Source: Hysterangium stoloniferum
Lineage: Eukaryota; Basidiomycota; Agaricomycetes; Hysterangiales; Hysterangiaceae
DNA: 64,000 bases
Assembly: GCA_015178975.1 (NCBI GenBank)
Contig: WHVD01000011.1
Location: forward strand, 1,302,001-1,366,000
Direction of reading: 5' to 3'
The notes below the pieces were generated by a model. It was given only the letters and a program-made list of their open reading frames with translations, did not search any database and was not told the DNA's origin. Numbering within the stretch: the first letter of the stretch is position 1; the number at the start of each line of letters is the position of its first letter. Positions 44,511 to 55,438 of this stretch are shown here, piece after piece. Position numbers and translations under genes: made by a program.

Positions 44511-46947
44511 TCATTTCTTCCTCTTCTTAGGAGAAGGGGAGTCCATGTCACTCTGTTTGTCTGTAGAACTGGACAATTGGCCCTTCTTGCGTTTGAGACG
44601 GCGGCCGCCTCCCTGTCTTTCCGCCTCTCCATCAGAATTGGAACTAGGCTCGTACAGGGAGCCCTCGTGGACAGAAGACCTTGATGTTGAATCTGACGGA
44701 GCGGGGGAATCGAAATTTGTTGGCGAAATGTGGGACGATGGTCCCGATAGTCCTGAAGACTCTGGCTCGATTTCCGGTTCAAGGGAAGGTTCGCGGAGAG
44801 GTACTCGCGATACCTTGGGTCGCGCTCGATGACCGATACGTTCTCCAGATCTGGGAAGATATCCAACCTGCCCTTCTCGCATTAACATGACACCAGTTAA
44901 CTGCCGAATGACCCGTAAGGTTGACGAATCTAATCCGATTGCCTCAAGATCACCAATGGCGCTTTTGACTTCTGCTGTGGTCGCTACACCACAATCAACA
45001 ATACCTGCATCTTTCTCCACCTCGGGGTTAAGCAAAGAACATCTAGGAACCAAGAAGTATAACAGGCCATCAGGACCGGGAAATGATATTTTATGATCTG
45101 TACAACGTGCTCTAGTCATATGTGCCGAGGTAGGTTGGGAAGGCGACACATTGAGCGAGGGAGAAGGGGATGACTTCCAGGATGTAGGAGCTTGAATTTG
45201 TTTAGACACCGGGGTTGAGAGTGATGCGGTCATTCCAGCATGAGAGTGGTTATGTGGAACGTACGGACGAATAGACGGCACAAAAATTGAGGTGGTTGTC
45301 CCCACAGGAGACATCTGTGTCCCTACGGACGGAGATCGGCTCCCTGCGTGGGATACAGGGGACGGAGAACGTGAAATTAGCAGCCGCGAAACTTTGGTGG
45401 AACTGGAGATAACGGATGCTACATCGCTCATACCGTCGCTCTGGTCCGAAGAGGGTGTCACATTCTTAGCCAGAGTTGGTTGTATGATACGAGGTGGATG
45501 AGCTGGCTCCATTATCTCACCGGGTGCAGGCATAGAAATATCGGGCAATGTAGAAGCATCCACTACTATATCAGTGGAAGTAGAAGCACCAGACACTATG
45601 TCTTCATGATCAACCATGGACACAGAGCCTTCGTGAATGTCATCGGGCTCATAAGAACCAGCTTTCGTAGCAAATGGTGTGTGATTAACTGCAGCTTCGG
45701 GTATTATGTAGTCGGAAAGAATGACGTCGCCTGGATGTTCTGTCATAACCTCCGACATCACTATGCCCATTGCATCTTGCGAAAGAGGGAGCTGGTAGGG
45801 AGTCGAAGACATCTCTCCGATAACAGGCTGATCGTGCGCTTCGTTAAGAGATGATTTACGAACGATTGTTGTTGGGACAGGTGGGGAGTCGACGGGGCGT
45901 GGTCAATTTGATAACAAAAACAATAATAACGCAAAAATTAACTTACCGGAGCTACATCCGAAAAGGGGGAGATTATACATTTCCTCGTCTTCAATTACAC
46001 CACCACCCTCATCGTCTGATTCTTTCCCAAGTCTATGACACATGTCAGGCAGCTGTCGTTCCTCATCATCTATGGCCCGAAGACTGTTTCCTTTCAGGTA
46101 GGAATTGTCTACTGCCTCGGGATTTGATCTGGAATCATGGATTGAACCCTCATCATAGTCCCCATCCCCGTCATCATCGCGGGCTGTCCGGTGGATCCAT
46201 TTGGAGTCGTTGTCCGGACGAGCAGGGTCAAGGTCAGATACGGCCTGCATGCTGTCCTCTTCGTCAGAATTATATATATAGGTAATTTCGGCTGGGTCGG
46301 ATGCACGAGGGGGTTGTGTTCCAGTGGAAGAAATCGATTGTACTTCATCCTCGCCATCTGTGAGACGGTCCAGTCCAATAGAGCAACAAGTGAATTAAAT
46401 ATATACCACACACACCATCTAACCTTCCCTGGTCATGTAGTTCTTGATCCTCATATTCTTCGAAAGAACCGTCTGTATCTTCATACCCAACATCGTCGTG
46501 AACCGATTCGTCAGAGTTATCATCGTCGCTTAGAAGATTGATAGTCTCGACGCCGTTAGCACTCAAAGGAACTGGATGTTCGCTCTGATCAACGTAGCTC
46601 CAAAGACCACTCACTCCCGGACCTTCCCGCTCATCCCTTCCCTTCCCTTTGTCAACCTTCTTCAGCTGATAGTCTGGGTACCTGTCGTCGTCGTCTTCAC
46701 TCACATTGCTTTCCTCTGCTGGATCACGAGGCGCGATATTATCTGATGCACCGGTCTGGGTACGTGTAATAATTTGTGATGTTTCCCTTACATCCTCGAC
46801 ACTAGCGCCATTAACGAATGCTAGCCCAGTGTTTAAAAAATCCTGGATGAGGTTGTTCAGCCGTTCCTGGGCTGCATCAGAGAAGGGATCTGTTTCTGGG
46901 TAATGCAAGAGAAGTTCGGGACAATATGCGCTGTTATTTATGGACAT
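44511..46947 (-). CDS. Large acidic, mostly disordered protein, probably nuclear, function unknown
   Basis: Exons on the minus strand: 46947-46416, 46357-45947 and 45838-44511, encoding 756 residues. The N terminus (MSINNSAYCPELLLHYPETD) is followed by long Asp/Glu/Ser-rich stretches (for example SEDDDDRYPDYQLKKVDKG). A Ser/Pro/Thr-rich middle follows, then a compact block near residues 550-640 (GPDGLLYFLVPRCSLLNPEV, STLRVIRQLTGVMLMREGQV) and a basic tail ending SPKKRKK, a good nuclear-localisation signal. I know no named family with this block. The second intron (45946-45839) is the least certain: it is about 108 nt and its acceptor was chosen by phase. A partial inverted copy of exons 1-2 lies at 48.0-49.15 kb. 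Confidence 0.7.
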
Positions 46948-47209
46948 GGAAATCCAAAAAAGTTAGAGAATCTGGCTAAGTTGCAAAACAACGAGGAAGT
47001 TGTGTGAGGAGGTTATGGGCGCTAATCAGTTGACGCGTGACAAGGAAAGTTAGTACAATAGTTGTCCGGTTCACCTGTGTATCTTCTATTTGCAACCTAA
47101 TTAGCTTGCCGCATAGCCCCCTGAGCTCCGACCTATACGAGTCACCCTTCGCTTGCAATCCATGTGACACCGAATCTCTAATTGTACACAGCTGTATATA
47201 GCTGACATA
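46948..47209. other. Upstream region of the acidic-protein gene
   Basis: Short spacer, possibly a divergent promoter for the small plus-strand frame at 47210. No element recognised. Confidence 0.35.
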
Positions 47210-47422
47210 ATGCGTCTCCGCACTTTGCCTGTCCCCCACCTGCCGCCGTTTCATTCCTGGGCTTCGCATTTCATGGGCAAGAAGCGCAAATTAGGGCTTT
47301 CTTCAAAGGTCTCTGTATCTAGTGTTGGGCCAAATGGATGTCTTGTAACTTCTAGGATTACTACTGCGCACATATGTCAGAATGCCGCCAATTTTATTCA
47401 AGAACGTCAGGAAAGGTTGTAA
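47210..47422 (+). CDS. Small basic open frame, uncertain
   Basis: A 70-codon frame; an internal Met starts MGKKRKLGLSSKVSVSSVG and the frame ends ANFIQERQERL. The sequence looks more protein-like than its surroundings and may be the first exon of a longer gene or transposase that is no longer present downstream. No family can be assigned. Confidence 0.25.
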   Translation: MRLRTLPVPHLPPFHSWASHFMGKKRKLGLSSKVSVSSVGPNGCLVTSRITTAHICQNAANFIQERQERL

Positions 47423-48008
47423 ATTACACTTTATTACATATAATAACATAATGACTTTATGATGCCAACATCAAATTGTTTAGAGATATTTCAGGGATTT
47501 TGAATGCGGAAGATTTGTGTGCTGGTGTACCACACCCCCGCAGGTTTCCTGTCGATGTTGAAATTTGATGCCCATGCCCTTTGACTGTTGCCCCCGAATT
47601 GTCACACACCGTCGCCCACGTTTTGGATCATCGCTATCACCATTTCCATGCCGATTTACTGGCTGTTGTCGCCGCTGCATTTTTCCCGCTACATTTTGCC
47701 CTGCTGCTACATCTTGCCACCAATGCCACCGTGTTTCACCACTATCGCCCATTCCTCCAACATTTCCATGGCGTTTTTTTTCACTATCACCGTGTTTTCC
47801 AATCATCTTCGTGTTTTCTACTCATCTTCGCATTTTCCACTCATTTTTGCTTTTCCACTCATCTTTGCGTTTTCCACTCATCTTCGCGTCTTCCACTCAT
47901 CTTCACATTTTCCACGCATCTTCGCATTTTTCACTCGGCGTTATATTCTGGTTGCCATGCTGGAGCTAGAAAATCAAAGACTTCAAGACTTATTTGGTTG
48001 AGGGAGTA
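47423..48008. other. Low-complexity region, overlapping open frames likely artefacts
   Basis: All three plus frames are open across much of 47560-47990 because the sequence is pyrimidine-rich and repetitive. No codon-specific pattern or domain supports a gene. Confidence 0.45.
47805..47935. repeat. Degenerate 17-18-bp minisatellite
   Basis: About seven imperfect copies of a ttttccactcatcttcgcg-like unit. It explains the repeated STHLRIFH-like residues in the overlapping open frames. Confidence 0.75.
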
Positions 48009-49150
48009 AAGCTACGCTGATCAGAGCGAACATCCAGTTCCTTTGGGTGCTAACGTCGTCGAGACTATCAATCTTCTAAGCGACGATGAGACGATGATAA
48101 CACTGTCGAATCGGTTCACGACGATGTTGAGTATGAAGATACAGACGGTTCTTTCGAAGAATATGAGGATCAAGAACTACATAACCAGGGAGGGTTAGAT
48201 GGTGCGTGTGATATATATTTCACTCACCTGTCGCTCTATTGAACCGTCTCACAGATGGCGAGGATGAAGTACAATTGATTTCTTCCACTGGAACACAACC
48301 CTCGTGCATCCGACCCAGCCAAAATCACTTATATATATAATTCTGACGAAGAGGACAGCATGCACGTGCCTCGTCCACGCCCTCTGTCGAAACCGCGAGT
48401 GGCAAATGGCCCGCCTCTCCCACGCATCCCTGGGCCAAACAGACATGATACATGAGCACGATACAGCGTTAACTTGAGCCCAGAGTACGTACCACCGCCA
48501 CTGGCTGCGAGTTCTTCTTTCAGCCTCTCTCGCTCTATCCTCTTCAGCTGTCTCTTGTAGTCCCCACAGACTTGTTCTTTACAGACTATCTGGTGCGTGA
48601 TGCAGAGGGACTCCTTTGTGGCAACTGTGGGAGGATTGATAGTGAGCGTGCCAAAGTCCTCTATGAAGGTTGAACCGCTTTGATGATCTGTGTGGTATGG
48701 CAAGGGTCAGTTACGTGTTGATTAAAAGTGCAGACATGAATCACACGTCTAGCAACGTACTTTTGCTGCTTTCAGAATCTGCAGGGATTCAACACGGCCG
48801 TTATAGGTAGATCTGTTATTAGAAACCTAGCAATGCTTACCTGCTGGATCAACGCCATTATACCCTAATGGGTCATTGCTCGTGGAGTTATTAAGAGAAA
48901 CCAGGGAGGAGGGTCTAGACATGTTTGGAGGACTGATCATGACGATCTGGCTTTTCCTTGGTTCGGCTAGGAACGCTAGTTCAGAGCGGCACAATGCAAG
49001 CGCTAGCGCGATAGCTCCTTACCTCTGGGTGGAAGAAGAGTGGAAGCAGATGCATATGACCCCCGCCGAGGACTCGGTATCCTATATCCCACCCTGACCC
49101 TGCTCGTCTAGACAACGACTCCGAATGGATCCACTGGACAGCCCGCGATG
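48009..49150 (+). pseudogene. Inverted, interrupted copy of part of the acidic-protein gene
   Basis: 48009-48364 matches the minus strand of 46605-46250: end of exon 1, intron 1 and start of exon 2 of the acidic-protein gene, with small deletions and substitutions that break the frame. The match resumes at about 49090-49145 with the next 55 nt of exon 2. Between them about 725 nt of unrelated sequence is inserted. Because the intron is retained, this is a DNA-level duplication, not retroposition. Confidence 0.85.
48365..48703 (-). pseudogene. Fragment of an RGG-box protein gene inside the insertion
   Basis: On the minus strand a segment reads KRQLKRIERERLKEELAASG and, after a GT-AG intron starting with gtacgt, continues in frame as GMRGRGGPFATRGFDRGRGRG. 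A charged helix followed by an RGG-box is typical of RNA-binding proteins. The fragment stops exactly at the border with the acidic-gene copy. Parent gene not in the window. This may be a second case of gene-fragment capture. Confidence 0.6.
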
Positions 49151-49829
49151 TCCACTCGGGCTAATTTGCTCATAAATATTGACGTGCTAGTGGGTATTTT
49201 TCCGGCATCTTGCTCTCAGCAAGCGCCCAGAGCCCATAAGGTTTTCTGCAGTATACTGCATTACCTGGCCTGACAGACCCCGAATCAGCGTTGTGTAAAT
49301 GGTATTTTGGCCTTCCCTCCTCCTCCACCCTGTATATTTCTACGTTTACGAGGTGTACGATTACTTGAAATATAATCGCGACCACCGCTTACTGCCGCCA
49401 CAATCGTTATCGATTAGATCGTCGAAATTCGGTTTCGTCACGCGTCACGGCGGGGTTTGAAGAATATTGCAGGGTGTGAAAAATTTGGGCCATTCCAGGC
49501 TAATTTTAATTGCTTTATTTTTAAGCTGTAAAATGAACACTAAATTATAGAATTTTAAGAGGAATATCACCCATCACGCCGGCTTTCGAATTTGAAGCTT
49601 GAAGAACCGGTAAAAAATGTCACGCTCGAGTGTGGCATAATGTTTTCGTTTAACTATAAAAATAGACTTCATTATTGTCATCCAGTAAGCATTAGGACTT
49701 ATTTGTACCCCGCGCTTCGCCCAAAGTCCTTTCCATCACCGGATCCCCGGACACCGGTGATGTTACTATCCAAAATTGAGATTGCGTGACTGCCGATCAC
49801 TCACTGCATCCTTCATAAGCCAAGGTCGT
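49151..49829. other. Upstream region of the MsrA gene
   Basis: About 680 nt with no recognisable gene. An open minus-strand frame at 49170-49385 lacks domain features. Confidence 0.4.
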
Positions 49830-50663
49830 ATGCTCACTCGCTTGAAAGCCATCCGTTCATCCCTCTTCTCATTATCCCTGTTCAGCACATACACACCACA
49901 AAACACAGGCATTTCCTCGACCGGCATGTCAACAGGTGGACTTTATTCTGATTCTCATGGTAGAATTTCTCTGAAATTAAAATAGAGACCGCTACGTTTG
50001 CGAATGGATGTAAGTCACATTGCATGGCAGAATTGTACCTCCCCTGAAGTATGCTCTGAATAGGTTTCTGGGGAACAGAACACATGTTTCTCAAAGTATG
50101 AAATAACGCTTGATCCACGCCTTCTCCTTCTCAACTCTCGTAGCACTATCCCCCCAAGGAGAATAAAGGCATTTTGAAAACCTCTGTTGGGTATACGGGA
50201 GGTCGCGATGATGTCAAGAACCCCTCCTACAAGGACGTTTGCACAGGTCGGACAGGCCATGCTGAAGCTGTCCAGATTGAGTTTGACCCTCAAATACTTA
50301 AGTACGAGGAGCTAGTAGGCAAGTATGCATTGCTTGAATGGTGTCTTATTTGTTTTCCCACAATCCTTTGTTATTTAAGAGTTCTTCTACCGTACTCACG
50401 ACCCTACGACGAAAGATCGTCAGGGTAATGATATGGGGACGCAGTACCGCTCCGCTATTTTCACGCACTCGGACGAACAAGCTCAAATCGCGAAATCAGT
50501 TACATCAGACATTCAAGCTAAACACTTCGACAAGAGAGGCCAGACGATTGCCACCATTATCGAGCCGTTCAAGGAATGGTTCCCTGCGGAGGATTACCAC
50601 CAGGAATATCTATTCAAGAATCCGACTGGCTATCAATGCCCTACTCACAGACTCCATTGGTAA
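49830..50663 (+). CDS. MXR1: Peptide methionine sulfoxide reductase A
   Basis: Exons 49830-49935, 49986-50009, 50064-50095, 50144-50318 and 50380-50663 give 206 residues. The active-site motif GCFWG is split by intron 2. TSVGYTGG, NPSYKDVCTGRTGHAEAVQI, FFYRTHDPTT, GTQYRSAIF and the C-terminal GYQCPTHRLHW follow as expected for MsrA, which reduces methionine-S-sulfoxide in proteins with thioredoxin. The first 33 residues (MLTRLKAIRSSLFSLSLFS) look like a mitochondrial presequence. A second Met (MSTETATFANG) directly before the catalytic domain could give a cytosolic form. Intron 4 (50319-50379) has a GC donor, GCAAGT; no GT donor keeps the frame. Confidence 0.95.
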
Positions 50664-52392
50664 TATACAATAGGTGGTTATCATGTCGATGGAAAATCAT
50701 TTTTCAGATAGTGGACTGATTTCTATTTTCCTACAGCTCGTCGGTTTCAATTACACGGTAGATGTTGTCGAAACAAGCAAATAAATTTCCAGTTCCTGTT
50801 TGTGCATTCTGTATGAATGAATATATCCAGACATGGTGCAAAGTATTGTGAATTTAACGGTCACCCATAAGTCATAAAAAAGTGCGATCTGTCGCGGTCT
50901 AAGTATACCTCGAAGGATTAGATGTCACCGTGGAAGAATTGATTATAATGTTATTTAAGTCATTGATGCAATCATTGAGGGCGATCGCTCAGCTCATGGA
51001 TAAATTGGAAAAGACATGAAATCACTGCCAGTTTGAATCGACCACACCCAAAACAGCGGTGGTCCCGGGGAGGATCCGGAACATTCATGACAATAGAGAA
51101 GGATGCCATTGGTCCGTAGTGTAGTCATGAGATCTTGTAAAGGGGTGGGAAGAGATGTGATATATTTACATGCACGACCTAAAGATGGATCCAAAAGGCG
51201 CCAGATCCTATATAATCTGATATAACCATTAGGCTACGGAACCTTGCAGTTCTTATCACTATCTTAATGTATATGTTGTCGTTTGGCAACTTATAATTTA
51301 GATTAGTTTTCAAGGATATTGCTTCATCAAAAAAAAATGTTAAGTAGGTTTGCAAAGCTATATCCAGTAAAGGATATGCGTTGTATTATGTACATACTAC
51401 CTCAATGTCGTCGTCAACGCAATTTATTGTTGGAGGCGTGGGAAGATTGCAGATCCGGAGGCAAAAGGTTATCCGAGCTCTAAAATCCTGGTTTGAGCAC
51501 TGATTGGAATCAATGTACGCTCAATCTTGATCAATTATAAAATAAAAAAATATCACAAAGTTTATAAACTGTCCTGGCTCCAAATATTCGAGGTAAAGAC
51601 CCGTCTTGGCGAATGTCAGATGAACTGTGGCTTGCTATTTGTGACCGCATCAGAATACTTCCACCACGACAACTAGTCATGGTGCATCTTGGTCTCGGTA
51701 AGCTTTTATTATTAGTCAGACATAAACATATAAGTTAACTTGACGATTATCTCATTTGTATTTTTTCGAGGTCAACCTTATTTTACTTGAGTTGTTTGCC
51801 CTCGGCTTTTAGCTATAGGCTTTTATTCAATTTTGAGGAATAAGTGATCCAATTTCTCTGTTATTTACCGCCTTCCCTACGGATGGCGAAGCTCACCTAC
51901 CGCCATTTTCTTATTGAAGATGCCATGGGTTTCAACTCAGATTTCCACTTGATATGACCTGTTGTGTGAAATCACTGTCATGTTGATGTTTTATATCGAT
52001 ATTTTAGTCTTATATGGGATTGTACATTGACTGTAGAGCGGTCTGAGTATGCAGGTCACAAACCAAAATGATCTCAGCTAACATAATTAAGACATTGCTA
52101 ATATTTTATTAGAAATCCGAGTACTCCTCATCTACGCGGATGCATAAACTCAAGGTACACCATCGAATTGCTGCATATTGCATCATCCGCTAATTTAGAT
52201 CAAGCCTAGGAATAAGGTAACACGGGATATACACTTGAGAGCGGTTGGGGACGGATGGATTAATGGGAAGTGCCTTATTTATTTATTTCAAGCCACGATT
52301 GGAAAAAGCTTATGATGTGCGAATACCCCACCAGGGGATTATCTTTGTAGTATTTAAGACCTGATGGGAAAATCTGTCTTCCTCAAATAAAA
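50664..52392. other. Mostly non-coding, one F-box-like exon fragment
   Basis: About 1.7 kb without a complete gene. At 51607-51697 a plus-strand segment reads WRMSDELWLAICDRIRILPP and ends at a donor gtaagc. It resembles the start of an F-box-like domain, but no matching second exon was found downstream, so it is probably a relic. Confidence 0.4.
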
Positions 52393-52925
52393 ATGTCAAA
52401 ACCCATAACTCTTTACACTGTGAGCACCCCCAATGGTCTGTTTCAATATGTAGCTTGGATCAATATTCGCTGATGTTAATATACTAGGTGATCCCATCTC
52501 AATTGCATTGGAAGAACTTGATGTTCCTTGTGAGTGCTACAATTCCCTCCCTGATTTAAACTATAACAAGTAGAAATTTCAGATGAGGTCAAAGCCATCT
52601 CATTCAAAGGTAATTATTGAACATTTTGGGAGACTTAATGTAAAAGGGCAAAGAACATTATTGTATAACACTGACTACATGACCTTTATTATATACCCAG
52701 ATACTCAATTCAATCTCAGAATCAAACATCTGAGACAACACAGGGGTCACACAGCTTCTATGGCTCACAGACTCCAACAGTAATCCCAATGGTCAGCACC
52801 TATGGTTATCATGGGCCTGACATAACACTAATTTAAAAGTAATGACAGGTCATATTCCCGCCATAGTTGACCACAAGGATGGAGATTTCGCTGTCTTGGA
52901 GACCACTGCAATTTTGATTTGTAGG
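52393..52925 (+). pseudogene. Glutathione S-transferase-like N-terminal domain, decayed
   Basis: Pieces at 52393-52436 (MSKPITLYTVSTPNG), about 52488-52531 (DPISIALEELDVP), 52583-52610 (EVKAISFK) and 52854-52920 (GHIPAIVDHKDGDFAVLETT) are joined by plausible GT-AG introns. Together they form the thioredoxin-like half of a Ure2-type glutathione transferase. The segment that should encode the KEPWFLKINPNGR region is replaced by out-of-frame sequence, and the helical C-terminal half is absent. I infer a degenerated, truncated gene. Confidence 0.65.
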
Positions 52926-55438
52926 CAACATCCCGATTGTTCCACTACATGGCACACAACTGAACCAGTTTACGAAGCTCACACATAACACTCAACAACA
53001 GGATGATGATTCCGCTGTAAGTTTGTTACTAGGAAAAGACCTAATAACCTGTGTGCAACGGTCAAGTCTTTATGACGGTCACTGACACAGTCGTTCTTGA
53101 AACCAGTCTATAACCAAACACACTTGGAGCGAGAGGCTAGAGATCGGACCTTGGATGATGTAAACGAAGATGATATCAAAAGGCTGACATAAGCCTAATG
53201 TTGAGGAGTGTAGAACTTCAACAATAAGAGACACTACAGTATCCCTTACTGGTTGTAGGAGTGAGACTGAGAGTAAGACTTAAGAGATTGTCCTTAAGAA
53301 TGAGCTTCAAAATGAGATACAATGAAATTGCTTGTTCAATAGTGGGCAAAAGAGAGGCCCTTATATACATGAGAGAGCACAGGTCAAATCAAACATCTAC
53401 AAACAATGACACAATAACGATGCGATATGGTGTGAGTCATCTCTGAGTCATCACAATAGGAGTGTTAGTAAAGCTGTGAACAATAATAGGGGGAGGCTGT
53501 GCTGAACAATAAGAGAATGACAAACAAAAGATGAGATCAGACATGTGATATGGATAAATGGGGAAACACAATAGAACAATAGGGGAAGTGAGTCAGACAA
53601 TAGGGATGATGGAGTAATAGAAGTGATGGCTGATGAAACATCAATGATATGAGTCAGAAACACAAGAATCCCATGATAATGTGTCACCCTCAAATGCTAT
53701 GCTTGATTTCGAAATCTTGACAATATTACCAATCGATGAACTGAGATTGGACGTATTGTGTTCCTAGTTTTGCAGTATAAGGAGGGGACACAATCAATCA
53801 CCATTTTAGAACCAGGTGGTGAGTAGGCTCCACAACCACGCAAGGAACACGAATTGATGACGACCTCGACGAGGCTCTACTTGGCTTCCCTCTGGAACCG
53901 GGGTCCTAAATAACTTGGGTCCTATGTGATCTCCTATTGGAGTGAACATTGCCATGTAACAGATTCCCGATGACAGTGGGGAACAGTCCTGCTTGAACAC
54001 TCAATTGAATCGATAGTGGAGGATTTCGGAGGAGCCATCATAGTGCTCTATACGAATGAAGACAGGATCGTCTGGAGCATATGGGAGTCGAATACCTTGT
54101 CAACGGAGGAAACAATGGTATTTCTTGGAGGAGCATGAGTGGGTTGGTAGGGGCTTGGAAATGATGTCTGAGGATGAGGAGAAGCGAGATGTTATTGGCT
54201 GGAGTTCTATTTGGGAGTGAAGAGTCGGTTTCGAGTAGGAACTGAGGGTTACTTTGGAGGACGATGCAGTGTTGAACATGATGGAGTTTTGGTCATCTGT
54301 TTGATGAAACTGATTTGGCTGTGTAGAAGTCGTCTTGAGTGCCAAAGTATATATAAGAATTTGTGCTTGTGACATGACTTGAACTATTGCCATATAGGTT
54401 ACTTTCCGATTGAACTCTCTACACTGCCATTCTCAGACAGCTCAGTCTCGAACATGAATTATGAAGAGAATTCACAAGGTTCAGCACGATATCACTCAGT
54501 ATGGTCATTATGGGGTGTCTCACTGTTCTCTTTATCAAATTAATATTTCTCCCCCTTCTCAAACTTCCTTCAAGTTGTGCCCAGAGTATTGCACCGATGG
54601 CCAATACTTTGGTCTTGGGCAGTTGGTTTGGTTGGGTTGGTTGAGTCCATGCCTATTGCTACTTCTGTTGCAGGTAGGAACTTGAACTTACCATTGTATG
54701 AAAAGCAATCTTCCCTTCATTATCAGAGCACCTGCCACATTCAGATCGGTGCTGACGAAATCAACCTTGCCTGCCCATTCCTGCTCAAGCCAGTCCAGCA
54801 TGAGGTTCACAAACTGCAGGGACGAGTCACAGCTCGAGTATGGGGTGCCATAATACCCCGACATGTACGCTGCTGTGGACATCTCTGTGTCAGTGTCTGT
54901 CACGGGTGTGAGCACATTCTGCACAAATGACTGCACATGATTGCTGCTACAGACCATGGTTTGGTGCATGCTTGCCGCATTTGGGCTGAGCCTTGGCCTT
55001 GGGAGGCCAGTGGCACGATGAAGTGATGGTGGCATTGAAGCGGTACAGTGGGTCAGCCCTGTGTGTGTTTGTAGGGACAGGAGACAGTGTGAGGTATGTC
55101 ATGTCTATCTATTGCAGGGATGATGCAGGACTGATGTGTGCCGTGTGTGGTAGTGTGAGTTCAGACACGACAATGATAATCTCAATCCTTGCACTCTCAC
55201 AGAGATATATGCCATGAACACATACGTTGCTGCACACATGGAGCAAAGCTTCACAAAAAGGGGCATCCCCATTGTGCCATTGCTAGGTGCACACACGTCT
55301 CATTTGCCATTTTTCTGCCCAATCTAATTACAGCTAACTACTAGTATCATCATCCTTTGTCTCCCTCCTTGTTACAGTCATGGGAATCATCCTACCTACT
55401 TCCAGTGTTTCCCTCCCATATTCACCTCAGCACTATTT
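52926..55438. other. Degenerate region, no supportable gene
   Basis: About 2.5 kb. Minus-strand open pieces at 53806-54000, 54100-54393 and 54688-55035 have protein-like stretches (PEGSQVEPRRGRHQFVF; NLMLDWLEQEWAGKVDFVST), but I cannot link them into a model or name a family. 53230-53660 is purine-rich. The pieces probably derive from mobile elements. Confidence 0.35.

Noticed and set aside
47565-48009. Three overlapping 130-140-codon plus-strand frames
   Set aside because: All frames are open because of pyrimidine-rich repeats; the residues are monotonous and no start or splice context supports them.
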